A DNA stretch of 64,000 nucleotides from Vombatus ursinus (taxonomy: Eukaryota; Chordata; Mammalia; Diprotodontia; Vombatidae): positions 62,160,447-62,224,446 of the forward strand of contig NW_020954556.1 of the NCBI RefSeq assembly GCF_900497805.2. Reading direction: 5' to 3'. Shown here piece after piece: positions 32,471 through 44,439 of this stretch. The position numbers were made by a program, and so were the translations under genes. The first letter of the stretch is position 1. Each line of letters starts with the position of its first letter. Under the pieces are notes generated by a model, which did not search any database, was not told the origin of the DNA, and saw only the letters and a program-made list of their open reading frames with translations.

Positions 32471-33217
32471 TGTGATACTTTACGTATTAAAATTAAATTA
32501 ATCTGAGTAATTACTAAGCAAGTCTATGTGCTTACATTGATGTTTAATGTTAAGATTTTATAAAAACATCTAACTTTAAATTTAAGATGCTATATTAATA
32601 TTTTATTTGATGTCAGTGTTTCCCGATTTTTTTTACTCTCTTGAACACATAGTCCTTTGCTGTAATATTGTTATCCTTTAGCACAACAGGAAAGCACTGA
32701 ATTAACAAGGTTCATTAATAATGCCCTTTAATAAGAAAGAATAAGAAAATCATGGCAAATATGGCTCATATCCCTTCTTTCTATATTGTCTCTGCTGAGA
32801 TGATCCAATGTGGTTCTAATGATGATAACATTTGGGAAGGTGAATGGCCCTCCTCTAGATGTCTAGATGTCCTCTAGATCTACAACTCTGTAGATGTCAA
32901 CAAACGTCTTGTGAGCCAAGGAACAGCTGCTCAATGGCAGCACATTTTAGTCACCAGGAGCACACTGTCTCACAGAGTCAGTGCAATAATCTGAAAATAC
33001 CTCAGAATGCAATGGCAAGCTTTCTAAGATGCATGATGGCATGGGCTGATATGGTGGCTGGTGTTTTCACAGAATTAGAAAAAAAAATCAGAGAATTGAA
33101 GGAGTCTTTAGAAGATAGTTAATTCAATCCCAGCCTGAAGCAAAAATCCCTGCCACAACAATCTTGATGAACTATTATCCAGCCTTTACTTAAACGTTTC
33201 TAAATACGAGGAACTCG

Positions 33218-33449
33218 TTTTTGTTGTTCCATCATTTCTGACTCTTTGTGACCCCTTGGACCATGGGGTTTTCTTGAGCAAAGAGAGTGGAGTGGTTTGC
33301 TATTTCCTCCTCCAGTGGATTAAGGCAAACAGATATTAAGTGATTTGCCCAGGGTCAGAAAGCTAGTAAGTGTCTGAGGTCGAACTGGAACTCGGGTATC
33401 TCTGACTTCAGGTCAGCACTCTATCCACTGAGCCATCCACCTGCATATA
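33218..33449 (-). mobile_element. Mar1 SINE inserted in L3, with 9-bp TSD
   Basis: 'tttttgttgttccatcattt', 'ggggttttcttgagcaaaga', 'gatttgcccagggtcagaaa' and 'atccactgagccatccacct' give a near full-length antisense Mar1. The duplicate aggaactcg lies at 33209-33217 and 33450-33458. The host L3 sequence rejoins cleanly across the insertion. Confidence 0.92.
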
Positions 33450-33719
33450 AGGAACTCGCCACCTCCCAAAGCAATCCATTTCAATTTAGTTCTAACTTAG
33501 AATGTTCAACCTAACATTGAGCTGATATCTGCCTTTCCATAACTTTAAATCATTGTTCTGATTTCTAAAAGTGAGGGGTAAAGGTAAAACAAGTTTGAAC
33601 CCTTTTCTACATGATAATCCTTCAAATACTTTAAGATGGTTATCAGGTTCTTCTTAAGTCTTCTCTTCTCCTGACCCATCCCCAATGCCTTTAACTGATC
33701 CTCATATGGCATGATATGA

Positions 33720-33995
33720 ATAATAATAATTATTATTTTTATTATAACAATGACAACAATAACAACAGTAATAGTTTAGGGTTTCCACAGTACTTTACAA
33801 ATATTATCTAACTTTATTCTCAAAACAGTCCAGGGAGATAGAAGGCTATTAAAATCTCCATTTTACAGATGAAGATACAGAGGCCAACAAAGGTTAAATG
33901 ACTTGATCAAAGTCACACAGCAAGTAAATGAGGCTAGGTTTTATCTCATATCTTACTGACTCCAGATCCATCCCTCTATCCATCACGGAACCTAA
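33720..33995 (-). mobile_element. MON1/MIR-type SINE inserted in L3
   Basis: It starts with an AAT/AAC tail on the + strand, then 'agtactttacaaatattatc', 'ctccattttacagatgaaga', 'atcaaagtcacacagcaagt' and ends 'ccctctatccatcacggaac'. L3 sequence flanks both sides. Confidence 0.85.
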
Positions 33996-34467
33996 ATGTT
34001 TCCTTCAAGCAACATTCTCACTTTGTTCATTCTACAGTTTATCAATGATCTTCGTAAAACACAATGCCCCAAACTAAACATAATCCACAAGATGTGGTCT
34101 GAAGAGGGCAGAGTAGAATGGGAATTAATATTTCTGTCTCTGAACACTCTTACTCTATTAAGAATTCTGAGGTCTCATTGACTATTTTTTTTGTCAGCCA
34201 TGTTGCATGGCTGATTTGTTAATGATCTTGCAGAGCGTGAACAGTCTTTCTACAAAACTTTCACTTACCCAAACTTCCTTTTTGCTCTGCTTGTTATCAA
34301 TGTAGACCTAGGTGTAGGGTTTTACATTTGCCCCTACCAAATTGCAAGTCGTTAGATTTGGCCTATCCTCCAACTGAATCTAGAACTTTTTAGATTCTTT
34401 CTATAGTATCTGATGTATTCACCCTTTCTCTCAGCCTTATATTGCTTATGAATTTGATGAACATTTA

Positions 34468-34520
34468 CATACATATACATATATATATATATATATATAT
34501 ACATACATATACATATTCAT
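34468..34520 (+). repeat. (TA)n/(TACA)n microsatellite in L3
   Basis: About nine consecutive TA units are bordered by ACATACATA on both sides. Read directly. Confidence 0.93.
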
Positions 34521-35229
34521 CCTTACCAGTGACAAAAACATTGAAGAAAACGGGGCCAAGGACAGATTTCCTGGGGCATTCTACAAGACAGCTCATGCCA
34601 AACTAGCACTGATTTCACCACTGAATATTTTGTGGAATCACATTATTCAACTAGTTTTGAATTGAACTAACCAACTAGCCAACATACCTTTCCACAAGTA
34701 GTCATTTTGTCCACAATAATTTATAAGAGACAGATAGCAGGATGAAGAATGACTTAGAAAAGGGTAAAAGCAAAGGTAGGGAGATCTGGATTCACAAAGA
34801 GAAGATCCATAAGCTGTCAGCACTGGAATGAGCTTTAGATCAACAGACACAGAATATGAGAACTGGAAGAACCTAGTGTTTGGGTTTGAGAAGAGAAGAC
34901 AGGCAAAGAGGTGGTACTCAGGGTTCAGAGATACCTAAAGATTTACACAAAGAACTTATGTTCAATGACCTTCTGGTTGATCTTCCTGACTCCATCTGTA
35001 TACTGAGCCCTGAATAACGTTATGTGGCATTCTGGATACTAGTATTTTATCATCCAATGATACCAGTTTCAGAAAACTGATAAACCTTTAGTCAACCTGA
35101 TTTTTAAAAAATGAGGAAGGAAAATAAAAATGCTAAAATGAAGAAGGAACAAAGTGAAATCACAACAAACCCCCCAAAAAATCATCAGAACCTGATACCT
35201 ACATAGTAAAATGCCAATAAAACTGAAAA

Positions 35230-35850
35230 TTCAAAAGAAATGGAGAATTATATACAAAAATACAAAACGTCAAAATTAACAAGACACCAGAGAACTTACA
35301 TAATCCATTATCAGAAAAAGAAATAGAACTAGGTGGAAATGAGTTACCAAAGGAGAGGGAAAAAATTCATAGTCCAAAAGGATTTATAAGAATATTTTAT
35401 CAAAACTTACACAGTTCAATAAATATCTATATTATTAAAAATTCTCAAAAATTGAGAAAGAAAGCAGGCTATCAAACTTTTTGTGTGTGTCAAAGATAGT
35501 TCTAATACCAAATTTGGGGTAGGATAAAGCAAAGAGAACAACGGACCAATTTACTTAATAAATAGTAACTCAAAAATTTTAAATAAATCCTGAAAATGAG
35601 TTCACATCAATTTATTTATTTAAAGTCATTCACTGAAATAAAGTATTATTTATGCAAAGGATAAAAGGAAGACTCAAAATTAGGAAAACAATTAACATAA
35701 TTATATGAAAAACAAAAGCATATAAAACCATATAAATATATCAAGAGATGCAGGGAAAAAATAAACCTTTGACAAAGTAAAATATTCATTTATCTTAAAA
35801 ATCCTACAAATCTAAAAAATATATAAAAGTTGATTAATCAAAAAGAAAAA
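35230..35850 (+). mobile_element. L1 LINE ORF2, reverse-transcriptase part
   Basis: 'cattatcagaaaaagaaata', 'agttctaataccaaatttgg', 'aacggaccaatttacttaat', 'aattaggaaaacaattaaca' and 'aatatatcaagagatgcag' follow the L1 RT domain in order. Several internal deletions are present and no long frame survives. Confidence 0.75.
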
Positions 35851-35859
35851 AAATGGGAT

Positions 35860-36240
35860 CTAGGGACCTCTGGCCAGGATGGCTGCTGAATGTAGGCAGA
35901 CCACCCAGCTCACATTTACTTCCTACAACAAAAATCTGAAATTCACAAAAGATCAAATAACAATTTTTTAAAAATAGAGACATCTTTCACTAGAGAATCA
36001 CACAAAAAGACAGCCAGAAGTGGACAGGCAATAAGAAAGGAGGCTTCAGACAAAGCCAAGGCAAAGAAGTTGATAGCCCTCCAGTTTGACCAGAGAAAGG
36101 ACAAAGACACATAAAGCCTGCAGGACCCTGGGTCTGGAGATGGTAAAAGTCACCCTGCCCCTGCCCCTCAATCCAGAGAAAGATGTAGGATGATTAGAAT
36201 TAACTTGGAACTTAGAAAGATGCAGAATGTTAATATTAGA
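35860..36240 (+). mobile_element. L1-like 5' end of a different subfamily
   Basis: 'ggacctctggccaggatggc' + 'tgctgaatgtaggcagacca' resembles the 'aagatggc' starts of L1 5' UTRs. It is not the same subfamily as the copy at 10139. Its link to the flanking L1 pieces is unclear. Confidence 0.45.
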
Positions 36241-36364
36241 AGGCCCAGGGAAAGTAAGGATCAGTACATAAATAAACTATGCCCTCTCCAGTATTATCCT
36301 TAACCTATCCGCTCCCTATTCCGTGATAACTTCCTAGTGAAATTTGATGTATTTCTATACCAAA

Positions 36365-36465
36365 CTTTTCTGTGTTTGTATATGTGTAGAAACATATATT
36401 TAAATACATATATGTATAAACATATACATATTTATACACATGTATGGGTGTGTTTCTGTGTATAT
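36365..36465 (+). repeat. TA/TG-rich low-complexity tract
   Basis: Imperfect ATACATAT and TGTGTT units. Confidence 0.75.
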
Positions 36466-36759
36466 TCCCAACCCTCCTTTGTTAATTTTAGATGAGTGAG
36501 GTTAATATTAAGTCTACTCTTCTTAACCTCTTCCTCTATTTTTGCATATCTTGTTTTCAGTACTCCTATTTTGAGAAAAAAACAAGTTCCATCTCTCCCT
36601 CCTCATTTCTATACTAATATAGTCCTTTTACCCTCTTTTTCCTCTTCCCTCTTTGAACCTTCAGAACAGAACCAATCCATTCACAGGTGCAGCCTTTTTT
36701 TTTTTAACTACCTCAATAGATTTTGAAAACATTAAGGTTATGAAGGGACATGTTTCTTA

Positions 36760-37452
36760 TCCCTTGTTACAATGTTTTCACTGCAATTAGAGCAACTCTA
36801 AGGTTCTACTTCACACTGACCAGATTGGCAAAGAAAATAAAAAAGTAAAACAATAATTTTGGGGAAGGATACAGAAGGGCAGGAGTAGGAATGCTCTGTT
36901 AGTGGCACTATGAATTTGTTTCAACATATTAGAAAGCAATTTGGAACTATATTTAAAAATCCAATAAAGTGTGCATAATTTTTTTTACCAAAGCAATTCT
37001 AGTACTAGGCACAGATCCCAAAGAAGTCAAAGAGGAGGGGAGGAGGGAAGTTCCGTATTCAAATTATCATTTATAATTGCACTTAATGTTACATGAAAGA
37101 ATTAGAAACAAAAAGAGTAAAGTGAACAAAATGAGAAAAATTTATACAATGATTACAATAATGTAAAAGAAGAAAACAACTTTAACAGTTTTAAGAACTC
37201 TTAACAAGACGATGGCAATATCATGGCTCCAACTGATTGATGGTGAAACATGCCTCTCAACGTTTGGTAGGGAGGTGACAAACTTGAAGAGCAGGAGAGA
37301 TATATTTTCAGATGGTCAATGTGAGAATTTATTTTGTTTTGCTCATTTGTTGACAGGAAAGATTTTTATATTTTGTTTTTGAAGATTTGTTGCCAAGGGA
37401 GGGACTAGTGAGGTACCGATAGTGATGCCCCCAAAAAAAATTAATAAAAAAG
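36760..37452 (+). mobile_element. L1 LINE 3' end
   Basis: 'tgaccagattggcaaagaaa', 'gctctgttagtggcactatg', 'agaaagcaatttggaactat', 'gcaattctagtactaggcac' and 'gtgaacaaaatgagaaaaa' give the marsupial L1 3' segment. An A-rich tail ends near 37452. Confidence 0.75.
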
Positions 37453-37861
37453 CATCGATGAAATATTTCAAAAATACACAGAGGAGGTCAGAAAGAAGTC
37501 CAGAAAAGACTTATACCAACAAAGTAAGTATTGGTTTGATTAAGTCAAATTTAATATACCCTTAAAAAATAAATGTGATAAAGAGTAAAGTTTTAAAATA
37601 TAATTCTCTTTTTTGTTCTTTGTTTATTGAAATGTTTATTTTTGTTAAGCTTGTAATAAAAATTAAATTTTTAAAATAACATACTTTTAAAAAATCAGTT
37701 ACTAACAGGTAGATCAGGGGACTGCTATAAATGCATTTTACTTAAAATTTGGCAAAATTCTTCGCAAAGTCATTGATGAAATTCTTGGTGAAAGGATCAA
37801 GTGATCTGGGAAAGATGATAATACAATTATAATGAACCAGAACTACTTGGAACTATGGATA

Positions 37862-38035
37862 CTTGAGCATCATAGAACCATAGTATTAGAATTGAAAGGA
37901 ACTCCTTATTTTATAGGTGAGAAAACTGAGGTTAAGTGACTTGCTCAGTGTGACACAAGTAGTGTTAGAGACAGGATCTGAACCAAAGTTCTCAGCTGAA
38001 GAGCTAGTGTTCTTGATACTATACCAGATGACCAA
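37862..38035 (-). mobile_element. MIR-type SINE
   Basis: 'gagaaaactgaggttaagtg' and 'acttgctcagtgtgacacaa' followed by 'gaaccaaagttctcagc' mark an antisense MIR. Confidence 0.8.
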
Positions 38036-38990
38036 AGAGTAGTAACTAACCCCTCATTATCAAACTGGAAGGGAGCCTCCAATAGAGTGCCACAGGGATC
38101 TGTCTCAGCTTGCACTTGAACTGCTTTATTCACATTTTTATCAGTGACTTCAATAAAGTCAGAGATGAGGTCCCAATCCAATCTGAGGATGAAACAGAGT
38201 GGAGAGGAATAGCTAACACAGAGGATAATAGGCTAGAACACTGGGCTGGATCAAATAGGATGAAATTTAATTAGAATGTTATATTTGGGCTCAAAAATTA
38301 ACTTTGCAAGTAAAATATGGGTGAGAAGGCATAATTAAAACAGTAATTTGAGAAAAAATATTTTTTTGGTTGGTTTTTGTTTTGATCTATTTTTACTGCA
38401 TGATTCAATAGTGTGATATGAATGCCAAAAGTGTTAACACCATCTTTGGCTACACTATGAGTAGTACAGATGACAGGAATAAAGTCTACTCCGGTCAGGC
38501 CACAAATCAGAGGAAGGTGTTCATTTGTAGCCACCACATTTTAGACCAGACAATGATAAGCTGGAGAGGATCCAAAGTCAGTCAAGATGGTAAAGAGCCT
38601 TAAGTTAATACTACATGAGACTCAATTTAAGGAACAGATGATGTTTATCATAGAAGAAAGGACATGAAATCTGTCTTACAGTGTCTTAGAAGAAGAATTA
38701 GACTTCTTTGATTTGGTCCTAAAAGGCAAAATTAGGAACAATGGGTAAAAGTCAAAAATGGAAACTTGGGCTTCATATAAAGAAAAACATCTTAACCGTA
38801 GAGTTGTCCCAAAATGTAACAGACTGTTGAGGAAATATTGGGTTCATCCTTTTTGGAGGACTCCAAGCAAACACTAGATGATCATTGGTTGGGTAGGTTG
38901 TAGAGAGGATTACTTTTTTCAGCCATAGGTTGTACTTTAAAGCCAATAGGAATATCATTCAAATTCTGAAATTCTGTGATTCGTCCAAAG
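38035..38990 (+). mobile_element. L3/CR1 LINE, RT motif region to 3' end
   Basis: 'atagagtgccacagggatct' encodes the CR1-type RVPQGS motif and is followed by 'acatttttatcagtgacttc' (TFLSVTS, from the F-IND region). Then come 'cactgggctggatcaaatag' and 'tataaagaaaaacatcttaa' up to the terminus near 38990. Decay is heavy. Confidence 0.75.
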
Positions 38991-38999
38991 GCAAATGAT

Positions 39000-40420
39000 T
39001 TTCTCTTATGAAATTCCAGCTGGTCTGGTAACAATTTTCATTAGACTCAGATTCTGTGGCTTTGTGAGAACCACAAATATCAAATAGAAATAAACTATAT
39101 TATATGAATTTAAATTGGCATAAACATATTCTTTTCTACTTTCAGTTGTAGACATATTCTTTCTAACATCCTCAACTTGTTACTCTGGAAAAAAAAATGA
39201 TGCTAAGTGAAACAATAATCCATGGGGCAGTTAGTTTGGAAGGAACAACAGTGTAATAAGTAACTCAGGCAATCAGATGAATTTTATAGTATAGATTAAA
39301 TATATTATAGCATTTTTTGGTTAAGGATATCAAAGTAATATGTGCCTATAAAAAGTAGTGTCCTAGCTATGTAATGAAACAGAATAACTGACAACTCAAG
39401 AACTATACTAGTATCCACAGAACAATGAAAGAACCAAAGGAAGGACTCCAGAAAGTTGGATGAATCCTTTATAGAGGGTTTACAGAATTTTAAGAACAAG
39501 AATAATACAGGATAAGACAATGTAAATTAGTTTTGATCTACACAGGTGAGAGAGGAATCCTATTGATGAGATAATGGAAAAATCAAAGTATTGAAGTATT
39601 AATGACATTTGTCATTGAGAAATGACATTGGTCAAAGTGAGGAGATGTAGGCTAAGCCTCTCACTACCTTCAGAATGAGATAAGGAAGGAGAGAAGACCA
39701 CAAAAAGTAAAAATAAATAAATAATAAAACAAGTGAAAAGAAAATGTGCCAATTAAGAGTAGTAAGTACTGAAATTTCATCTGAAGTCAACATGGTCAAT
39801 TCTTTTCTATTCTAAAGTACCAACATTTTCAGATATTTGAGGGGTTACATAAAATATCGAAACAATAATTAAGCAAAGCTGAATTAAATAGCCCAGAAAA
39901 CCAAGCTACATAATAAAAATTTTAAAAAATGCAGGGGAAAGAAAATAATCCGAAGAAATAACAAATAGCAGAGCGCAGCACTGTCTATCCCCTGTGGACT
40001 ACCAGGAATTTTTCATTTCATGCATCATTTACAACTTCTTATAGTGAATTTCAGAAAGCTGGTATATATACTTAACAGAAAATAGAAAGATGATTTGGGG
40101 GTTATTTCTTCTAAAAGTGGCTTCATGTATGTGACACAGACTGCATTTTTTTCCATCACATAATGTGTAACTCTATAGCTGTCACAGTTATCTCTGACTG
40201 TGGGCATGGGAATATACAAAGACATAGCCAGTGAATTATCTCTCTCACCAAGGTTTTTCTAAGTGCGGAATTTTAATAATCACATTACATTCTGCTTTAG
40301 CTTCCACTGTCCCAACTGGAATACCTTAGGAAACCGACTGGATCAGACCCTAGCCTTACTTTTATGCCAGGTCAGGAGGGTTAAAAACTGAAAAATGAGG
40401 TAGAAATAAAGGAATGAGAG
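39000..40420. other. Intron 6 sequence, nothing recognised
   Basis: No repeat family or coding signal is evident. Confidence 0.4.
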
Positions 40421-40424
40421 AGAA

Positions 40425-40765
40425 GAATACTGTATTTGGGAGTCAGATAATTTGGGTTTGAGTTCTAGTCCTTACAATTCCTACTTATGTAGCCTTAAGA
40501 CAGGATGGTGAGAGTGAAAAGAATATTTGATGTGGAACCAGGAGGTACTTGCATCTAAATCTTGTTTATAACATTTAATAGCAAGTAATCTCATTACTTA
40601 AACCACTGTGAGTTTCAGTTTCCTTTTCTGTAAAATGGGTATATTAACACTTTAATAATTTACAGGGTTGTTGGGAGGCTGAAATAAGAGAATTCTGTAT
40701 ATGCAAAGTAGTTGTAAGGATTAAAGCAGTATATAAATATAAATGATTATTATAATTACTTCTCA
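40425..40765 (+). mobile_element. Two overlapping MIR/MON1-type SINE copies
   Basis: One head reads 'gggagtcagataatttgggt' at 40438 and a second 'ggaaccaggaggtacttgca' at about 40535. A single shared tail follows ('ctgtaaaatgggtatatta', 'agcagtatataaatataaat'). This suggests a nested insertion or a partial duplication. Confidence 0.6.
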
Positions 40766-40924
40766 TCTAAGCCCCTCTTATAGAAAATTAAGGTGGAACA
40801 CTAAATAATTAAGCATTAGATGGCCTGGGGCCCCATCAGCTATACTTTTTTCAGCAATGGAAACAGTTAAGTTCTGCTGTATTCACAATTCAGATAAGTG
40901 GTAATTCAGAGTATCCCAAAAATA

Positions 40925-41045
40925 TAACAATAATTAATAATAATAATAATAATGATAAAGACAACAACAATAATAGCTCACATATGTGTGTATGTGTGTG
41001 TGTATGTGTATCGCTTATTATGCTCCAGGCACTGTAGATCAAATT
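40925..41045 (-). repeat. (AAT)n and (TG)n on a SINE/L2 tail scrap
   Basis: AAT units (40930-40975) are followed by a TG run (40983-41010) and 'ttatgctccaggcactgtag', which resembles an antisense L2/MIR end. Confidence 0.65.
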
Positions 41046-41049
41046 TGTT

Positions 41050-41720
41050 TTGATCACTCTCAGTATTACTTGTTCTGTACTATTTATATGCTCTGTAGGG
41101 AGCTCCTAAGCCACAAATCCTATAACCAGAACACAGAATGACGTCCACCATGGGGTTCTGAAAGCCCACCAAGTATCTTCTGTTGATGGCTCTCAGCCTC
41201 AGCATTCCTCCACTCTCAACTCTCATGCTAAAGTGCATACTTACCACCAACACCCTGCCTTCAAACAGCCAGACCAACTTTTTGATAACCACCTTGCCAG
41301 TACTCTACTTTCCAGGGTTGCTCCTGAGTGACCATGAGTAGAACCTAGCAGCTACTTGGCCGGGGGGTGGAGGGGGAAGGAATTGTTTTTGGTCTTGTGC
41401 AGGTTCCATTACTTCTATGGGTTTCAGGTTCTCCAGCCATAAAACAGGTTTTGATTTTTGAAATGAAACTCCAAAAGTGTGTTAAGTGTCCATTGTACTT
41501 GCCATTTGTTGTGAATAAAATACAAATGACATGATAAAAAAGGAAATGATTATTAATAAAGTGTTTTATATCCTTGAAACAATTTTATGTATAATCTCAT
41601 GCAATTAGATAGTCTAGCAGTAATAAAAATTCAGTTAACACTTTTTCCAACTTCCCAAAATACATCCTCAATTGGGAAATTACACAATTGTACAACAATG
41701 CCAGCTAAAGAATTTTCCAA
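41050..41720. other. Intron 6 sequence, nothing recognised
   Basis: A 70-codon minus frame at 41080-41292 has no family resemblance. A G-rich patch lies at 41360-41380. Confidence 0.4.
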
Positions 41721-41724
41721 ATGA

Positions 41725-41870
41725 CACAACATGCTGTAATGGGAAGAACCTGGATTTGAGTCCACACTCCACCCCAGACTGTTTCTCCAGAACTAAAATG
41801 AGTGCGTTAGACTGTACTTCTCAGATCCTTACCAGATTTCATAGTTTCTATGATTTTTAAGAGCATTGTG
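41725..41870 (+). mobile_element. MIR3-type SINE relic
   Basis: 'gggaagaacctggatttgag' and 'tagtttctatgatttttaag' match the two ends of the family; the middle is decayed. Confidence 0.45.
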
Positions 41871-41929
41871 TTCACTCAGATAAGATACTGACTTAATAAA
41901 TAACAATGTTTCTTTCTCTTTTAGATTGT

Positions 41930-42045
41930 AATCAATCAACAAATATTGAGGGTCCACTATACACCAGTCTGTGTTAAGACACTAGGGATATAAACATAAA
42001 GAATGAAGTCATCCCTCCCTTTTAAGAGCCATGGTCAGGGGTAGG
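41930..42045 (-). mobile_element. L2 LINE 3' end fragment
   Basis: 'caatcaacaaatattgaggg' and 'agacactagggatataaaca' match the L2 terminus in reverse. Confidence 0.65.
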
Positions 42046-42049
42046 AGAC

Positions 42050-42510
42050 ACCTAGGCCTAGGCACTTTGTTGCCTCTCCACCCTCCTCCTTCATTGCCCA
42101 AAAGATTTTAAAGGTATCTAGGATTTGGTACTTCCCATTGGTATCCTCACATTTTCTCTAGGAATCAAAGAAACTGGGTGGCATATGGAAAGGTGGATTT
42201 CACATGAAGCCCAGTAAAGATGCAACCTGGGCCTGAGCAGAACAACCTGAGCACCTCAGAAGGGGTCAAATGAGCTTCCAGCAGCCAAAAGAGTTGTAAA
42301 GGACGTGGGAGCTCAACTTCACTTTCCTATGGATTCTGTATGGGTCTTGGGTGGGAAAGAGTGAAACAGACTTGGGGGGGTGGAGCTTAGGGAGAGTGAA
42401 CTTGGGGGGGGGCGTGTTTTGTCCAAACAGTTCTTCCTTTACTGTCTTAATAAATGTTCCTTTCTAACAAGTTGCTCAAGTGTGACTGACTAATTAATAA
42501 TCAACTCATA
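42050..42510 (+). mobile_element. Possible solo LTR, family unknown
   Basis: The stretch has an LTR-like texture, with G-rich repeats (acttggggggg twice at 42375-42410) and an AATAAA at 42449-42454. I could not find convincing paired ends or a target-site duplication, so this is a weak call. Confidence 0.2.
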
Positions 42511-43775
42511 ATCATGGCAAGAAACACACCAGGGTGAGCTATAGCAATAAAAATACCCCCCCAAACCCTCAGGGCTATCCTTAGAGCCCTGGGGGATTAA
42601 ATAGCCATGCTTCAGGGACTGAACTCATTAGTGCAAGGGGGAGTTGGGATAGAAACACCAGAGCATGTACTACAGAGGAAAGTACTTAGTATCTTTAAGA
42701 CATTACAGATGTATGTAACCTATTCTAACATATTATGTTTTATGTTTAAACATTCTATTTTCTAAAGTCCATTTCAATGTCAACATTCTATGTATTAACA
42801 TATTCTACTATTTGATACTATAAAGTTTCTTCCAGCTCCAACATTCTTAGATTCTAATTCTATTATTCCTTTTCTGCTAAATAAAACACACTAAATAAAA
42901 TGATTTACTTACTTAGTAGTTAGACAACAAAGAGAAATCAAATAGCCTTCCCAGAAATGTATCAGCAAGTCTTTCAAATTAACATTATCTACCACAGACA
43001 TAAAATAATATTAAGCAATACAAGTCATTATTTATGAAGAGCTACAATACCACCTAAATAGGCATTCTGCTCAAAATATACGGAAACACTTATTGTGTAC
43101 ATATTTATGGGGTAGCTGTAAGTACTATACAATTATTTAAGTACCATGATGTTAAGAATGCTTTTTTTTAAAAACCACTGCATAAGTTTGCAATGAACAA
43201 GTCGCTCAATTGTGGGGAGGTGAAACCATCATGGACAATAGAAAAATTATTTGGGTACTGTGCTTAAGAGCATGGTCAAGTCACTCAAACAATAAAACAT
43301 CTCATGCATTTTGTACATTTCCCTTGCCAATGACAACTCTTTCCTCTGTTTTGCCTAGAGATATATGGAGCCGTAATCAGGTTCAGAAAGCCCCTGACAG
43401 CTGTGTGCTGCCATTCAGACCTGAAAGATTCCATGTTATGATAAAAATTAATGTACTCTGACATCCTTTGGGACTTCCTGGGCCCTGGGAATAGCTAATG
43501 AAGAAATACAACCTTGCCAGAGAATAGCCTGAGTTTGGGGAATTGGGGATTAAGACACGTGTGGTGGTGGTGTGGCCTCCGTGCTGCCAGCTGTACAGGA
43601 ACGGAGCCAAGTGCCAAAGGGGTTGGCCCCGATGGGTGAGAATTATTTCCTAAGTGAGGAAAGGTCAAATAAACAGCATGCTAGACAAAATAATTTAGTT
43701 TGAATAGGTGTCACCATGTCCCTTTAGTTAATGCATTTTTCTGAAACCAAAGCAATCACTACTTCAAGTCATATA
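42510..43775. other. Intron 6 block, unassigned
   Basis: 43380-43660 is more GC-rich than the surroundings and lacks a repeat signature. Frames at 43210-43461 (+) and 43383-43610 (minus) overlap and lack any family motif. Confidence 0.35.
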
Positions 43776-43779
43776 TTCA

Positions 43780-43990
43780 TTAATTTGTTCATTTATTCAA
43801 TCATTCACTCAGTCAGTCATTCAATAGTCATTTATTAAGCATCCATCTGTGTGCATATCACTATGTTGAGTGCCAGGAGAAGTACAGTTTAGGAAAATCA
43901 GCACCTCCAAACTTTATGGGAATTATATCCAAGTTGGGTAATAAAACACAGAAAAATATACAATATTATATATTAGGTATATTGTTGAAG
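43780..43990 (-). mobile_element. L2 LINE 3' end
   Basis: 'attcattaatttgttcattt', 'tagtcatttattaagcatcc' and 'gttgagtgccaggagaagta' form the reversed L2 terminus. Confidence 0.7.
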
Positions 43991-44019
43991 AGAAAACAAA
44001 GAGGTCTAACATTTACTGT

Positions 44020-44190
44020 GTAAATTTTGAGTACTACCATGCTATGTGACCTACATAAAAGAGCATTAAATATGGAGTCTGGAGATGTGAGAGACCAGCT
44101 CTGCTACTTACTAATAATAATTATAAGATATGGCTAAGTCTGAGTCTGTTTCCTTATCTTTAAGTGGAAATGAAGAGATTTGTGCTGTCT
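44020..44190 (+). mobile_element. MIR-type SINE relic
   Basis: 'atatggagtctggagatgtg', 'agctctgctacttactaata' and 'tctgtttccttatctttaag' match the sense order. Confidence 0.55.
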
Positions 44191-44294
44191 GTGGACATTA
44201 TGTCATATTCCAAATTGACTAAAAAGCATGATAAAAGGTGAGCTAATGCTGTCTGATTTAGTTTTTCTTGAACCATCTTACATTTTGCTTAGGA

Positions 44295-44435
44295 AGTACA
44301 GTACTGGGGACCTGTATTCAAATCCTGTCTCTGGTATTTTTTAAGCAAGTCACTCAAACTCCTTGGGTCTCAGTTTCTTTATCTTTAAACTGAGGGAACT
44401 GGACCTCTTGAAGCTCTAGCTCTATGATCACAGGT
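44295..44435 (+). mobile_element. MIR-type SINE
   Basis: 'ctgtattcaaatcctgtctc', 'gcaagtcactcaaactcctt' and 'cttgaagctctagctctatg' match the sense consensus. Confidence 0.65.
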
Positions 44436-44439
44436 GCCA

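Larger units (their letters stand above)
33070..34690 (-). mobile_element. L3/CR1 LINE, ORF2 end to 3' end, about 1.1 kb without insertions
   Basis: Antisense blocks lie in order: 'tcttgatgaactattatcca', 'ggaactcgccacctcccaa', 'cctttaactgatcctcatat', 'aagatgtggtctgaagaggg', 'gaagaaaacggggccaagga' and 'cctggggcattctacaagac'. These are the reverse complement of the 3' third of CR1/L3. Two SINEs (33218-33449 and 33720-33995) and a TA tract (34468-34520) interrupt it. Confidence 0.85.

Noticed and set aside
36496-36726. 76-codon hydrophobic + frame
   Set aside because: T-rich low-complexity composition between L1 pieces explains it; no family motif.
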